Part shown: piece after piece, positions 7,438-16,598 of the stretch
Layout: each line of letters begins with the position of its first letter
Numbering within the stretch: position 1 is the first letter of the stretch
Translations under genes and position numbers: made by a program
Notes under the pieces: generated by a model
What the model was told of the DNA's origin: nothing
Database searches by the model: none
What the model saw: the letters and a program-made list of their open reading frames with translations, nothing else
Assembly (NCBI GenBank): GCA_016788375.1
Contig: JAEUSI010000007.1
Span: 1-47,796, forward strand
Source: Ignavibacteria bacterium
GTDB taxonomy: Bacteria > Bacteroidota > Ignavibacteria > Tepidaquicellales > Tepidaquicellaceae
DNA: 47,796 nucleotides
Reading direction: 5' to 3'

Positions 7438-8304
7438 TTACAGGGTTTCCGAAAGTTTCTTCATCCTCTCTAATCTTTCCTTTTCATATTCGGCAAGCCA
7501 GATGTCTTTTGAAAGCATTTTATACGCAATACCGAAATTCTTTTTTGACTCAGCCGTATTTCCCTTTATCAGATTGCATTCTCCGAGTTCTTCGTAAATA
7601 TAACCGTCTTCCTCAAGATTTCTTTCTTTAATTTCTTCAAGTAGTTTTTTGTGAATTTCCATCGCTTCATCGATTCTGTCAAGCGACCGTAAAGTTCTTC
7701 CGACACACCATTTTGCCATTATTTCCCTCTGACCGTTCTTTTTTTCATTATGCCATTTTACATTTTTTTCAAATATCTCAAGCGCTTTCCGGTAGTCTTT
7801 CATATCATGATAAGTCCAGCCGGTATTATTATAAAGCGAACCAAGCCATCCGTTTGCCTTCTTGTCTTTTGAATTCTCCGCAATCTTCATTGCAGTTTCA
7901 TTCCATTTAAGCGAGTCTTCTCCGGATTCTGTAATTCCGAGCATGTGAGCTGCATCAACAGTGAAATTGTCAAATCCGTTTTCCCTGCTTATTTCAAATG
8001 CTTTCAGAAACAACTCACGCGCTTTTTCAATAATCTTTGATGAATTGAAAGTCCTTCCCCTTTCCAGAAGATATCTTACCTTTGCAAGTTTGAATTCATC
8101 TGAAATCTGCGGCTCAGCTTCGTCAAGAATTCTGTGCGCTTCATCAAATTTCATCTGAAGACCTAATGTTCTTGCTATCTGCGTCAGTAACTGAAGGTAT
8201 GCTGATTTGTCCCCGGTGTTTTTTACTTCAGGCAGGATTTCCCTGAATTTCTTTTCTGTCTCTTCCGGATTATTGTAATTCCAGAGTGAATCAAAATCGG
8301 TCAT
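7438..8304 (-). CDS. Tetratricopeptide-repeat protein
   Basis: The 288-residue, all-helical cytosolic protein has no signal peptide. It contains several TPR-like units: AHRILDEAEP, ARELFLKAFEIS, GWTYHDMKDYRKALEIFEKN, AMEIHKKLLEEI and ELGECNLIKGNTAESKKNF. TPR arrays bind peptides or proteins, so a scaffold role is likely; no enzymatic domain is present. It heads a closely spaced set with the VOC gene (9-base gap). Confidence 0.8.
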   Translation of the reverse strand: MTDFDSLWNYNNPEETEKKFREILPEVKNTGDKSAYLQLLTQIARTLGLQMKFDEAHRILDEAEPQISDEFKLAKVRYLLERGRTFNSSKIIEKARELFLKAFEISRENGFDNFTVDAAHMLGITESGEDSLKWNETAMKIAENSKDKKANGWLGSLYNNTGWTYHDMKDYRKALEIFEKNVKWHNEKKNGQREIMAKWCVGRTLRSLDRIDEAMEIHKKLLEEIKERNLEEDGYIYEELGECNLIKGNTAESKKNFGIAYKMLSKDIWLAEYEKERLERMKKLSETL

Positions 8305-8349
8305 TATATTTTCTGTTTTCCGTCAATATAATTCAACTCGATTTTACAT

Positions 8350-8604
8350 TCAATTATTTATTTCTATTTCTTTCCTGTCTTTGTCTGAAGATGATTTATT
8401 CGATGCAATCCAGAACAGCACCGTAAACGCAGATATAAAGTAAGGAAAGATTCCGTACAGAGTGTCAGATACGGAATGAGAGTTTTTGTCTGCTGCAATA
8501 AAGACCGTTGCGCAGAATACTGCCGTCAGCAAATATAAAATAATTCCTGAAGCGGATACCGGAAGATAAATCCATCCCGTTTTTACAAACCAGTTTGATT
8601 TCAT
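8350..8604 (-). CDS. Small two-helix membrane protein
   Basis: The likely start is the ATG at 8604, giving 84 residues beginning MKSNWFVKTGWIYLPVS. The frame is open further upstream to 8697, but that part reads as polar, low-complexity sequence typical of a translated leader. Two hydrophobic helices (about 11-33 and 47-66) flank a short segment, HSVSDTLYGIFPYF. I recall similar small Bacteroidota membrane proteins with the SHSVSDTLY motif, but no function is known. The charged tail would be cytoplasmic. It lies 45 bases upstream of the TPR gene. Confidence 0.65.
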   Translation of the reverse strand: MKSNWFVKTGWIYLPVSASGIILYLLTAVFCATVFIAADKNSHSVSDTLYGIFPYFISAFTVLFWIASNKSSSDKDRKEIEINN

Positions 8605-8786
8605 GATTTGATTATTAAGTTTATTGTTATTGTGAGTCTGATACTTTTTGTTTTTTAAAAAACGGTAAATTAAAACCGATGTTTCATTTGCTGTCAATAA
8701 ACAAGTTTCGGCAATATTGACTGATGATAATTCAATGGACTTTTTACAAGTTTATAATATAAGTAATTTGAATAAAAATAATCAAA

Positions 8787-10217
8787 ATGAATTTTTCAAG
8801 AATAGGTTTCGGATGTTACAGAACGGATATTAACATTAAAGAACATTATGATGCATTGATAAAAGCGCTTACGTCAGGGATTAATTTAATTGACACTTCC
8901 GCCAATTATGCCGACGGAAGAAGCGAACAGCTCATCGGTAAAGTTATTGATGATCTGACTGCGGGCGGTAAATTAAGCCGTGAGGATATGACGCTTGTTA
9001 CAAAAGGCGGGTATATTCAGGGACAGAATTTCAGATTTGCTTCCAGGCTGAAAGCAGAGGGCAATCCGTTTTCTGAAGTTGTGGAGTTTGCAGACAGACT
9101 CTGGCATTGTATCAGTCCAGATTTCCTTCAGGATCAGATCAGCAGACAGCTTCACAGACTGAATCAGGAATACATTGACATATATCTTCTCCACAATCCC
9201 GAATATTTTCTCGAACATGAAAAAAGTCTTAACACGGATTTAAACACCGCAAGAAAAATTTATTATGAACGAATAGGGAAAGCATTTGAATTTCTTGAAA
9301 CAAAAGTACGCGAAGGTAAAATCGGATGTTACGGAATTTCTTCAAATACATTTCCGGTGCGGTCAAATGAATATACATTCACATCGCTTGAAGAAGTTTT
9401 AAAAACTGCAGAATCCGTTTCTGCCGGGAATCATTTCAGAGTGATACAGATGCCGTTTAACCTGATCGAAGCCGGCGCAGTGACAAATAAAAATCAGTCG
9501 GACAATAAACTTACAGTCACTGAATTTGCCTGCGCAAACAATATAAAGATACTGATAAACAGACCTCTGAATGCAATCAGCTCAAAAGGACTGGTTCGCT
9601 TTTCGGATTTCAGCTTTGATGCGTTTAATGAAAAAGATTTTATCAGACAGATAAGATTAGTCAGGTTAATGGAAGATGATTTTATGGATGAAAGAATTGC
9701 AAACGAATACTTAAGCGGAGACGAGGTTAAGGAATTCGGAAAACTCTTTGAGTTCGGACGCTTGATTGAGGAGAACTGGAAATTTTTCGGCAGCATCGAA
9801 CATTTTAATGACATGATAATGCAGAATTTTGCGCCGAAGATAAGCGCTGTTACGCGATTAACCGAAGAAAAAATTTCAGACGAAGACTTAAAGAAATTCA
9901 GCGCGGATTATATTAAGGAAACATATCTGCTTCTGAATTTCGTCGGCAATTATTATAAAATGAAAGCCGCGAAAAGAAGCAGTTTTATTCACGGACTGAT
10001 CAATAAAAACCTTGACGGGAAGTATCACTCCCTTACTCTTTCACAGAAAACAATGCTTCTGCTTGCTTCCGTAAACGGGATTGACGGCATACTTGCGGGA
10101 ATAAGGAAAGAATCTTACGTTGATGATGCATTACAAATTCTTTCAGCAGAAAAAATTAAAAACGCAAAGGAGATAATCCGGTTTGTATCAGAGGAAATTG
10201 AAATTTCAGCCGCCTGA
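8787..10217 (+). CDS. Aldo/keto reductase with C-terminal extension
   Basis: The 476-residue protein opens with an aldo/keto reductase barrel. The tetrad is visible: Asp36 and Tyr41 in LIDTSANYADGRSE, Lys73 in LVTKGGY and His136 in IYLLHNPE. FGCYRTD at the N-terminus is typical of bacterial members. NAD(P)H-dependent carbonyl reduction is the expected chemistry. The protein is longer than the usual 300-330 residues: about 140 extra residues after the barrel are helical, without a recognisable domain. There is no signal peptide. It is the first gene of a plus-strand set and overlaps the next gene by 35 bases, so the two are probably translationally coupled. Confidence 0.85.
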   Translation: MNFSRIGFGCYRTDINIKEHYDALIKALTSGINLIDTSANYADGRSEQLIGKVIDDLTAGGKLSREDMTLVTKGGYIQGQNFRFASRLKAEGNPFSEVVEFADRLWHCISPDFLQDQISRQLHRLNQEYIDIYLLHNPEYFLEHEKSLNTDLNTARKIYYERIGKAFEFLETKVREGKIGCYGISSNTFPVRSNEYTFTSLEEVLKTAESVSAGNHFRVIQMPFNLIEAGAVTNKNQSDNKLTVTEFACANNIKILINRPLNAISSKGLVRFSDFSFDAFNEKDFIRQIRLVRLMEDDFMDERIANEYLSGDEVKEFGKLFEFGRLIEENWKFFGSIEHFNDMIMQNFAPKISAVTRLTEEKISDEDLKKFSADYIKETYLLLNFVGNYYKMKAAKRSSFIHGLINKNLDGKYHSLTLSQKTMLLLASVNGIDGILAGIRKESYVDDALQILSAEKIKNAKEIIRFVSEEIEISAA

Positions 10218-11280
10218 AAAAAAAGCCGGCTCTGATAAAGTCAGACTGATTGCAGCAGTTTCCGTAACTGCGCTGGCAATTATTCTTATTTACCTTTACA
10301 TCAGTTCCGGCTCTGATAATGATAATCCTGTAAATATAGAAAAAATCAGCAGGCACGTTACAAAGGAAATTATCTCAAAGGATATTGATTCAGTATTGTT
10401 TTCATTCGGAATAAAAAGAGAATGGATAAAAGAAGTTCCACTGAAAGAAAGCATTCCCAGTCGGGAAAATATGATTTCCAAAGAAATAAAAATACCGTCG
10501 GATCTGCTTACTATCGAACTTAACTACGAGCTCACAAACTATTTCAAATCTGTAAATCTGAAAGACAGGGCTGCCGAAGATCCGAAAACAAAAAATCTTG
10601 TCATCAGCATATACACTCCGGGAGATTCTGCGGATAAGTTAACCGGAAAACTGAATTTCATTTATACGGATTCAGTAAGAAGAAATGCTTCAGAAGTCTG
10701 CATTATACTTGACAGTCTTGATTTCTATCCTCTCGGCGATGTTCAGAAGATCCTGTCTTCGCCGGAAAACTTTTCACTTTTTCTTCCGATGAGAAATGAC
10801 AAAGCCGATTATCAGTCGGACATTCAGGAATCCGGAAAGGATTATGTAATTGATTTCATCATCGGCGATGAGAATGACGTGGCAGCGGATTTTAAATCCG
10901 ATATGAGCGAAAAAATATGGAAATCAAAAGTCAAGACTGTATCGGTCAGTTATGCGGGAACAAGCGGAATAATTCTGACTGACAGAAAGGATCTGAAGGA
11001 GTTTACAAATCTTATCAGGGAAGAATTCACTAAGAATGAAATGAAAGTTTTCAGTGACTCTTTTTTTACGCCTCTGAAAACGAACGATCAGAAAATCAAT
11101 TCATTGTTTGAAAATATTGTTTCCAATTCCGTACCGGGTAAAAGATTTCAGATATATGCCGTTAATATGAGTCCTGAGGAGTTTAAGGAATATGAAAGCA
11201 AAGTCTACAGTCTGAAAAAACTCGGTTATAAATTTATAAGATTCAGTGAAGCGATGAAAAGACTGAGCTCTGAACAGTAA
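10183..11280 (+). CDS. Membrane-anchored YibQ-like (divergent polysaccharide deacetylase) protein
   Basis: A 365-residue protein starting at TTG 10183, overlapping the reductase gene. AAAGGAG at 10166-10172 with 10 bases of spacing supports this start. Residues 19-43 form one membrane anchor; the rest would be extracytoplasmic. The C-terminal half follows the order of the divergent polysaccharide deacetylase family (YibQ): a hydrophobic strand ending in acidic residues (EVCIILDSLDF), a block ending FSLFLPMRN, and a final GYKFIRFSEAMK. The family's DDxG-like start is replaced by LDSLD and I find no clear metal-binding His pair, so catalysis may be lost. The family assignment rests on motif order only; a fully novel protein remains possible. 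Confidence 0.6.
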   Translation: MYQRKLKFQPPEKKAGSDKVRLIAAVSVTALAIILIYLYISSGSDNDNPVNIEKISRHVTKEIISKDIDSVLFSFGIKREWIKEVPLKESIPSRENMISKEIKIPSDLLTIELNYELTNYFKSVNLKDRAAEDPKTKNLVISIYTPGDSADKLTGKLNFIYTDSVRRNASEVCIILDSLDFYPLGDVQKILSSPENFSLFLPMRNDKADYQSDIQESGKDYVIDFIIGDENDVAADFKSDMSEKIWKSKVKTVSVSYAGTSGIILTDRKDLKEFTNLIREEFTKNEMKVFSDSFFTPLKTNDQKINSLFENIVSNSVPGKRFQIYAVNMSPEEFKEYESKVYSLKKLGYKFIRFSEAMKRLSSEQ

Positions 11281-11309
11281 AATTTCAGAATTAATATTAC
11301 AAATAAGAC

Positions 11310-11762
11310 ATGACACAGAACGAAATATTCATGAACTATGCATTCAGGGAAGCCGAAACTGCATTTGAGAAAGATGAAATACCCGTCGGCTGCGTAATTG
11401 TTTTCCGGAATGCAATTATTGCCAAAGCGCATAATCTGACTGAATCACTGAAAGACCCGACTGCGCATGCGGAAATTCTGGCGATAACATCCGCTTCGGA
11501 ATATCTGCAGTCAAAACAGCTTATCGGCTGCTCAATGTATGTGACTCTCGAACCCTGCTCTATGTGCGCCGGAGCGATAGTTCTTTCAAAAATAGAAAAT
11601 CTATTTTTCGGGGTTTATGACACAAAAAGCGGAGCGTGCGGAAGCGTGCTTAACATTACAAACAATAAAGCGCTTAACCACAGCTGCAATGTTCTGGGAG
11701 GAATAATGGACGATAAATGCGCGGGGATTCTGAAAAGTTTTTTTGAAGTCAGAAGAAAATAA
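11310..11762 (+). CDS. tadA: tRNA-specific adenosine deaminase
   Basis: The 150-residue protein has the zinc-dependent deaminase signature: HAE at 53-55 (DPTAHAEILAI) and PCSMC at 82-86 (YVTLEPCSMCAGAI), plus EIPVGCVIV near the N-terminus and DTKSGACGSV after the zinc site. These match TadA, which converts A34 to inosine in tRNA-Arg(ACG). Length and motif spacing are normal. Guanine/cytosine deaminase relatives are possible but fit less well, given the SKIENLFFGVYD segment. It converges with rsmA, with only 15 bases between the two stops. Confidence 0.88.
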   Translation: MTQNEIFMNYAFREAETAFEKDEIPVGCVIVFRNAIIAKAHNLTESLKDPTAHAEILAITSASEYLQSKQLIGCSMYVTLEPCSMCAGAIVLSKIENLFFGVYDTKSGACGSVLNITNNKALNHSCNVLGGIMDDKCAGILKSFFEVRRK

Positions 11763-11777
11763 ACTTCGCAGACTGTA

Positions 11778-12617
11778 TCATCCGGTTGGCTTTTTCAGCA
11801 GCATTATTTTTTCATGAAGAGCAATAAACTCTTCAATGCCGACAGTTTCCGCTCTTCTCGAAAAATCAAAATCAATATCTTCCGTCTGAATCCGGTTCTT
11901 TTCGAAAAAAACCTTTAGTGAATTTTTCATTGTTTTTCTTCTCTGACCGAAACTCTGCTTTACCAGCGTTTTAAATCCATCCCTGTCAGTAATCTTAAAT
12001 TCATTCTTTCCGAATCGAAATCTTACAACGGATGATTCGACTCTGGGTTTCGGAAAGAATGCAGTCGGAGGTACGCCAAACAATATTTCCGGAGATGAAT
12101 TGATCTGAGTCTGTACTGCAAGTATCCCGTAATCCTTAGTGCCGGGTTTAGCCGTAAGTCTTCTGGCAACTTCCTTCTGCATCATAAGCACCGCGGAGTC
12201 AATGATACCGGCAGAGTCATAAAGCTTAAACAGAATTTCGGTTGTTATATTATACGGAATATTACCTATTATTTTCAGCTTTCTTTTTTCGCCTTTCAGG
12301 TCAAACGAACTTAAAATCTCCTCATTTATATTTACGTCCAGAAAATCTTTATGAATCATAAGTAACCTGTCCTGATATTCCGAAGACAGTTTTTCGTAAA
12401 TAGATTTATCGAGTTCCACAGCGGCGAAATTTCCGGTAAGCTTATGAATATACTTTGTCAGCACGCCTTGTCCGGGTCCGATTTCAGCCACGGGATCACC
12501 GGGACTTATATCAAGGGATACGACAATTTTCCGTGCGATATTTTCATCCACAAGAAAATTCTGTCCGAGAAATTTTTTCGGCCTGTATTTATTGTATTTT
12601 TCTTTGTTTGAAATCAA
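11778..12617 (-). CDS. rsmA: 16S rRNA adenine dimethyltransferase RsmA (KsgA)
   Basis: The 279-residue protein has KKFLGQNFLVD near the N-terminus, the SAM-binding EIGPGQGVLT (45-54) and the adenine methylase motif NIPY at 119-122. It closes with the helical RsmA C-terminal domain (SFGQRRKTMKNSL). It dimethylates A1518 and A1519 of 16S rRNA late in 30S assembly. No ATG is available near the N-terminus, so TTG at 12617 is the likely start, 11 bases after the stop of the penicillin-acylase gene. The pair is probably co-transcribed. Confidence 0.93.
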   Translation of the reverse strand: MISNKEKYNKYRPKKFLGQNFLVDENIARKIVVSLDISPGDPVAEIGPGQGVLTKYIHKLTGNFAAVELDKSIYEKLSSEYQDRLLMIHKDFLDVNINEEILSSFDLKGEKRKLKIIGNIPYNITTEILFKLYDSAGIIDSAVLMMQKEVARRLTAKPGTKDYGILAVQTQINSSPEILFGVPPTAFFPKPRVESSVVRFRFGKNEFKITDRDGFKTLVKQSFGQRRKTMKNSLKVFFEKNRIQTEDIDFDFSRRAETVGIEEFIALHEKIMLLKKPTG

Positions 12618-12628
12618 GCTGATGCAGG

Positions 12629-15151
12629 TTATTCTGCCGGTTCAAATGAAAGAAGCTTTAGCTTTTCCTTCTTAAGATCTTCAAAATCCACGGATACTTT
12701 TTTATAATCACCGTTAAGCCATAATCTTGCCTGATCATTGTAATTCTGATGAAGAGGCTGACCGGACTGTCCGGTGGGAATTATCGACAAATACTCGTTT
12801 ACTCTGGACAGATCAGTAATCATTCTCATCGAAGGACCGAGATTGCTTTCAAACTCCCCGTTTTTAAGAGAAGCAAAAAAACTGTATTCAAGATTATTGA
12901 CAGTAGTTCCGCTGCCGCTGATTTTAAAGGGACCAATATTCAGCATTGAGCTCAGGGCAGGAACTATTCCGAGAGGATGTTTCATTTTTACAGTATGAAC
13001 TTCACCCCACTGCCATTTATTCTGATCTGAACCGTATTTTGTAATCAGCGCGGATACGGCATCATAGAAACTTTTTCTAAGAATCTGTTCCTTCGAAAAA
13101 TTATTTTCAAAAACAGCGGATGAGCTCTGCTGTAAAAGCCGGGCAGTATTTCTTACCGGGATGTTTTTGAGAAAAAGATAATTCTCAAAAATTTCCTCAC
13201 CGAGTATATCCCTGTAAAGATTTTTATAAAGCTGAATTTCAAATTCGGAAAAAAGAGTTGCCGCGGTGCTAGCAGTTTTGAATTCATAATCCCAGTTCTT
13301 GAGCAGATCAAGATACGTCCTTACATCACCGGTTAAATTTGCCGTATCGCCGAAAGCTTCAAAGAGGAATCTGCAGAAATCCTTTGCCTGAATACTGTAC
13401 ACATCCCTCTGCATGAGTTTCATTTCATCTTCTGTTATCACAGGACTTGAAATAATCATTTCTTCGATTCTTTCGGCTCTGTAATGAGGCTCATAAAGAT
13501 TGGAAATATAGTACTGATAATTTTTCTGAGGCTTATTGTTTGCCGTTACGATATATCCTTCCGGCGGATTGAATGAAGACGGGAGTTCGTTATAAGGAAC
13601 AAAGCCCTTCCATTCAATTTCACCTCCGGACGGAAAGCCGGCCGTGTTTTCATCTGCAATATTTACTCTGAGCGGTACAAGTCCAGCCGAACTGTATCCG
13701 ATATTTCCGGAAGTATCCGCATAAATAAAATTCAGCGCAGGTGTGCCGTAAGTTTTCAGTGCATTTCTGAACTGATTCCAGTCTGCAGCCGTGTTAATAT
13801 TGTAAAAAGCTTCTATCTCGTCACTGAATTCAAATCCCGTCCATCTGAATACTAGAATTTCATTTTCTCCCGAATGAAATTTCTGATTATTGGTAAATCC
13901 GGTTTTCTCAAGACCCGAAATTACCGGACCTGCAAGGGTGGTATATGTATAAAATTCATAGTTATCCGGACTGTCTTTAATTTTTATGCTTTCAAAAGTG
14001 CTGTCAGGAAAGAAAGAAACATTTCTGTACATATACTTTTTACTGTCGGCGGAATCTTTTTTCAGCAGAAGAAAATCGGAATCATCGCACATTAAGTTTG
14101 TAAGACCCCAGCTGATTTTCTGATTGTGGCCGATTGCAATACCGGGAATCCCCGGAATTGAAAATCCGCAGACGCTGAATTTTTTCATGTTGTCATACAG
14201 ACTGACTTCATACCACTTTGAAGGAACGAGAAGCGAAAGATGTGGGTCATTTGCCAGAAGGGGTTTTCCGTTTTCGGTGCGGCTGCCGGAAATTACCCAT
14301 GAATTACTTCCAATATGTGTGCCGTCTGTACCGTAAAATTCCCTGAACTTTCTAGAAACATCAAAATAATTTTTCCCGAGTTCTGAAGCTGATGCATAAT
14401 ATTTTTCCGTAAGCATATTATAGCCGGTGGATTTATTCCCGGAAGTTTTCTTCGTGTTGTCATTTTTAGATTTTTCGATTTCATTCTTCACGATAAACGG
14501 AGCATCTTCGGGATAACCGGGGAAAAAGTCCTTAGCTTTTTCATATCCGAATTTTTTGACGATTTCTCCGAACATCATATCAGTATACCATGAAAGATTC
14601 AGTTCCCATCCCATTAACCTCAGAACCATAACAGAATGTTCAGGTTTCCATTCTTCGGGCTTGTAATTCAGAATATCAAATTCGAGAGGAAGCTCTTTTG
14701 AATTTGTGCTTATGAAATAATTTATACCGCTGCAGTAAGCGGAAAGAATAGATTTAGATTTGAGAGAAAGTTTTTTGTAAATATCCGCCGAGACTCTTGC
14801 AATCCCGATAGTTCTGAAGAGAATATCAAAATCAATCAGGTCTTTTCCCATAATTTCTGAAAGCCTGCCTTCGGCTACTCTGCGGGCAAGATCCATCTGC
14901 CAGAGCCTGTCCTGCGCATGCATATATCCGAGTGTAAAATACATATCGTTTTCATTTTCTGAAAAAATATGAGATACTCCCTGTTCGGTTTTGTAAATAT
15001 TGATTTTATCCGAAATTCCCTTAACTTTGACAATTCCGGATTCATCATAAAAAGATTTTTTTGTAAGATTATTGAATAATAAACCGGCAGTTATCAGAAG
15101 AATAACAAGCAAAAAGATAATTCCGAAAATGTTTTTAAACAGCGGGCGCAA
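12629..15151 (-). CDS. Penicillin acylase family (S45) Ntn-hydrolase
   Basis: An 840-residue precursor with an N-terminal signal anchor (about 7-29). The alpha-chain region carries MHAQDRLWQMDLARR and EGRLSEIMG, both typical of the family. A linker follows, then the autocatalytic junction HIG/SNSWVISG. Ser282 would become the N-terminal nucleophile of the beta chain, followed by PLLANDPHL. WGLTNL, YIVTANNKP and a late NDQARLW fit the beta chain. S45 enzymes hydrolyse amide bonds of penicillins, acyl-homoserine lactones or cephalosporins; the substrate cannot be assigned here. The protein would act in the periplasm. It is the upstream partner of rsmA. Confidence 0.9.
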   Translation of the reverse strand: MRPLFKNIFGIIFLLVILLITAGLLFNNLTKKSFYDESGIVKVKGISDKINIYKTEQGVSHIFSENENDMYFTLGYMHAQDRLWQMDLARRVAEGRLSEIMGKDLIDFDILFRTIGIARVSADIYKKLSLKSKSILSAYCSGINYFISTNSKELPLEFDILNYKPEEWKPEHSVMVLRLMGWELNLSWYTDMMFGEIVKKFGYEKAKDFFPGYPEDAPFIVKNEIEKSKNDNTKKTSGNKSTGYNMLTEKYYASASELGKNYFDVSRKFREFYGTDGTHIGSNSWVISGSRTENGKPLLANDPHLSLLVPSKWYEVSLYDNMKKFSVCGFSIPGIPGIAIGHNQKISWGLTNLMCDDSDFLLLKKDSADSKKYMYRNVSFFPDSTFESIKIKDSPDNYEFYTYTTLAGPVISGLEKTGFTNNQKFHSGENEILVFRWTGFEFSDEIEAFYNINTAADWNQFRNALKTYGTPALNFIYADTSGNIGYSSAGLVPLRVNIADENTAGFPSGGEIEWKGFVPYNELPSSFNPPEGYIVTANNKPQKNYQYYISNLYEPHYRAERIEEMIISSPVITEDEMKLMQRDVYSIQAKDFCRFLFEAFGDTANLTGDVRTYLDLLKNWDYEFKTASTAATLFSEFEIQLYKNLYRDILGEEIFENYLFLKNIPVRNTARLLQQSSSAVFENNFSKEQILRKSFYDAVSALITKYGSDQNKWQWGEVHTVKMKHPLGIVPALSSMLNIGPFKISGSGTTVNNLEYSFFASLKNGEFESNLGPSMRMITDLSRVNEYLSIIPTGQSGQPLHQNYNDQARLWLNGDYKKVSVDFEDLKKEKLKLLSFEPAE

Positions 15152-15274
15152 ATTATAAAATTGAAAACATTAATTATAAATTTCTTCCTGAAACGCAAGA
15201 AGAAAACCTGTCAGCTAAATTTTTTGGAAATTCGCAAATATAATATTCAAATAAACCATAAAAATTAAGTGCAG

Positions 15275-15292
15275 TGTGATACAGGAATCACA
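15275..15292. promoter_or_regulatory. Candidate operator, TGTGAT-N6-ATCACA
   Basis: Perfect 6-bp inverted arms with a 6-base spacer. The arms match the half-sites of CRP/FNR-type operators, but the spacer is two bases longer than in the CRP consensus (TGTGAT-N4-ATCACA). It lies between divergent promoters, a usual place for a dimeric regulator. Confidence 0.3.
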
Positions 15293-15393
15293 TCAGTTCA
15301 AATGATTGTACAAGTATCAGTTTCAACACGGAGCATTTGTAAAACTGAATTAATTTTTCTTAATTTACCAGATTGATTAAATTCATTATGTCC

Positions 15394-15425
15394 GTTGATT
15401 TCAAACAGGCGAATAATTATTTTTA
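15394..15425 (+). promoter_or_regulatory. Candidate promoter of the lipoprotein gene
   Basis: GTTG (15394-15397), a 20-base spacer and TATTTTTA (15418-15425) fit the Bacteroidota TTTG/TAnnTTTG pattern with two mismatches. A GGGAG SD at 15441-15445 sits 8 bases before the ATG at 15454. Confidence 0.35.
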
Positions 15426-15453
15426 GACAAACTTAATAACGGGAGACAACATT

Positions 15454-15873
15454 ATGAAACTTATTTTCAACAAAGCTCGGGTAATTCTTTTTGTTTTTAT
15501 CTTATCGGTTTTTGCCGGCTGCGGCGGAAGCGGCACTTCGCCGGAATTAAGCGGATACAAGGCTGATCTGAAAATACAGATCCAGGAAATGACAAATGTG
15601 CTTTTCGGAGGACTTTACTCGAAATTTATGAGCACATATGTGGACCCTTCTTATATTAATTCGGAAGGCGGCATGGATGCGGCAATGCTTGAATTCAGCA
15701 ATGCCGAACAGCAGCTGCTTTACAAAGACCTTAAAATCGCAAAAAATATTTCTCCGTTGTACAATTCATCCAAAAAGCAACTGACGTATGTAAATGAATT
15801 AATGGTTAAGCCGATTACATTTAAACTGATAAACGGCAAATGGTATATGATGGGTGACTGGTTTAATAATTAA
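15454..15873 (+). CDS. Small lipoprotein, function unknown
   Basis: This 139-residue protein has a lipoprotein signal peptide: basic start, hydrophobic core (VILFVFILSVFAG) and lipobox FAGC, with Cys23 as the lipidation site, followed by a Gly/Ser linker (GGSGTS). The mature part of about 115 residues has no recognised domain. It ends with a beta-rich stretch (PITFKLINGKWYMMGDWF) resembling the closing strand of small NTF2-like periplasmic proteins; that comparison is weak. A promoter and an SD are visible upstream. It appears to be a single gene. Confidence 0.8.
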   Translation: MKLIFNKARVILFVFILSVFAGCGGSGTSPELSGYKADLKIQIQEMTNVLFGGLYSKFMSTYVDPSYINSEGGMDAAMLEFSNAEQQLLYKDLKIAKNISPLYNSSKKQLTYVNELMVKPITFKLINGKWYMMGDWFNN

Positions 15874-15945
15874 ACAATATGCAGTAAAACGGAATTTATC
15901 TTTATTAATACAGGAAATTTTTTTTATTAATCTAAAAATACCGAA

Positions 15946-16314
15946 ATGAAAAACAGAGTAGTGCATTTTGAGATACCCTGTGACAATCCGGAAAAGACGA
16001 CTGAATTTTTTGCAAAAGTATTCGGATGGAAGTTTCAGCAGTTCGGAAACGAGCAATACTGGCTTGCAGTAACCGGAGAAGAGAAAACGCCCGGCATCAA
16101 CGGAGCATTTATGAAAAAGAGAGATCCTTCTCAGCCGGTGGTCAACACAATTTATGTGGAAAACATTGACGAAACTGCCGGGCAGATAGAAAGTGCAGGA
16201 GGGCAGATTGTAGTCCCTAAAATGCCGATTCCGTCTGTCGGCTGGGTTTTATACTTCAAGGATCCGGACGGAAATATTCACGGAATCTGGCAGGAAGATA
16301 AATCGGCTTCTTAA
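15946..16314 (+). CDS. VOC-family protein
   Basis: A 122-residue protein with the glyoxalase/VOC fold of the subgroup that starts VVHFEIPCDNPEKTTEFFAKVFGW. The second half has VNTIYVENIDETAGQIESAGG and ends YFKDPDGNIHGIWQED. His7 and the late Glu/His near IHGIW are the metal-ligand candidates. Relatives are often annotated as glyoxalase-like and many lack known activity. It is not similar to the other VOC gene at 7078 beyond the fold. It stands 72 bases after the lipoprotein gene and may be expressed independently. Confidence 0.8.
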   Translation: MKNRVVHFEIPCDNPEKTTEFFAKVFGWKFQQFGNEQYWLAVTGEEKTPGINGAFMKKRDPSQPVVNTIYVENIDETAGQIESAGGQIVVPKMPIPSVGWVLYFKDPDGNIHGIWQEDKSAS

Positions 16315-16598
16315 TTCAAGACAGAAAACAGATCAGAAGATATTTTCAATAAAAGGATAAATGAAATTCAGCAGATATATCCTTTCAGCATTTTTTGCTT
16401 TTGCGAACTGAACTTAAAAATGAGTACTTAATTTTATACTTTCAGGATACACCATTCTGGTTCAAAAACTCTCACATTTAAGAAAACACTTTCTGCACAA
16501 AACCGCTATAAGCATTATATTGGATTTTATTTTTACGGGTAAGTGATTAAGTTAAAATACATTTACAAAAATATTTTCATCAAAGAAAAAACACACAA

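Larger units (their letters stand above)
15152..15453. other. Divergent intergenic region with palindromic site
   Basis: This 302-base spacer separates the divergent penicillin-acylase and lipoprotein genes. It contains no gene. It holds one inverted repeat, TGTGAT-N6-ATCACA (15275-15292), and a promoter-like element next to the lipoprotein gene. Confidence 0.6.

Noticed and set aside
16352-16396. AAAGGATA/TATCCTTT hairpin followed by six T residues, as terminator of the VOC gene at 15946
   Set aside because: The loop is 18 bases, the stem is AT-rich and five bases separate it from the T-tract; a 16-codon signal-like frame at 16361-16411 overlaps it and is probably chance.
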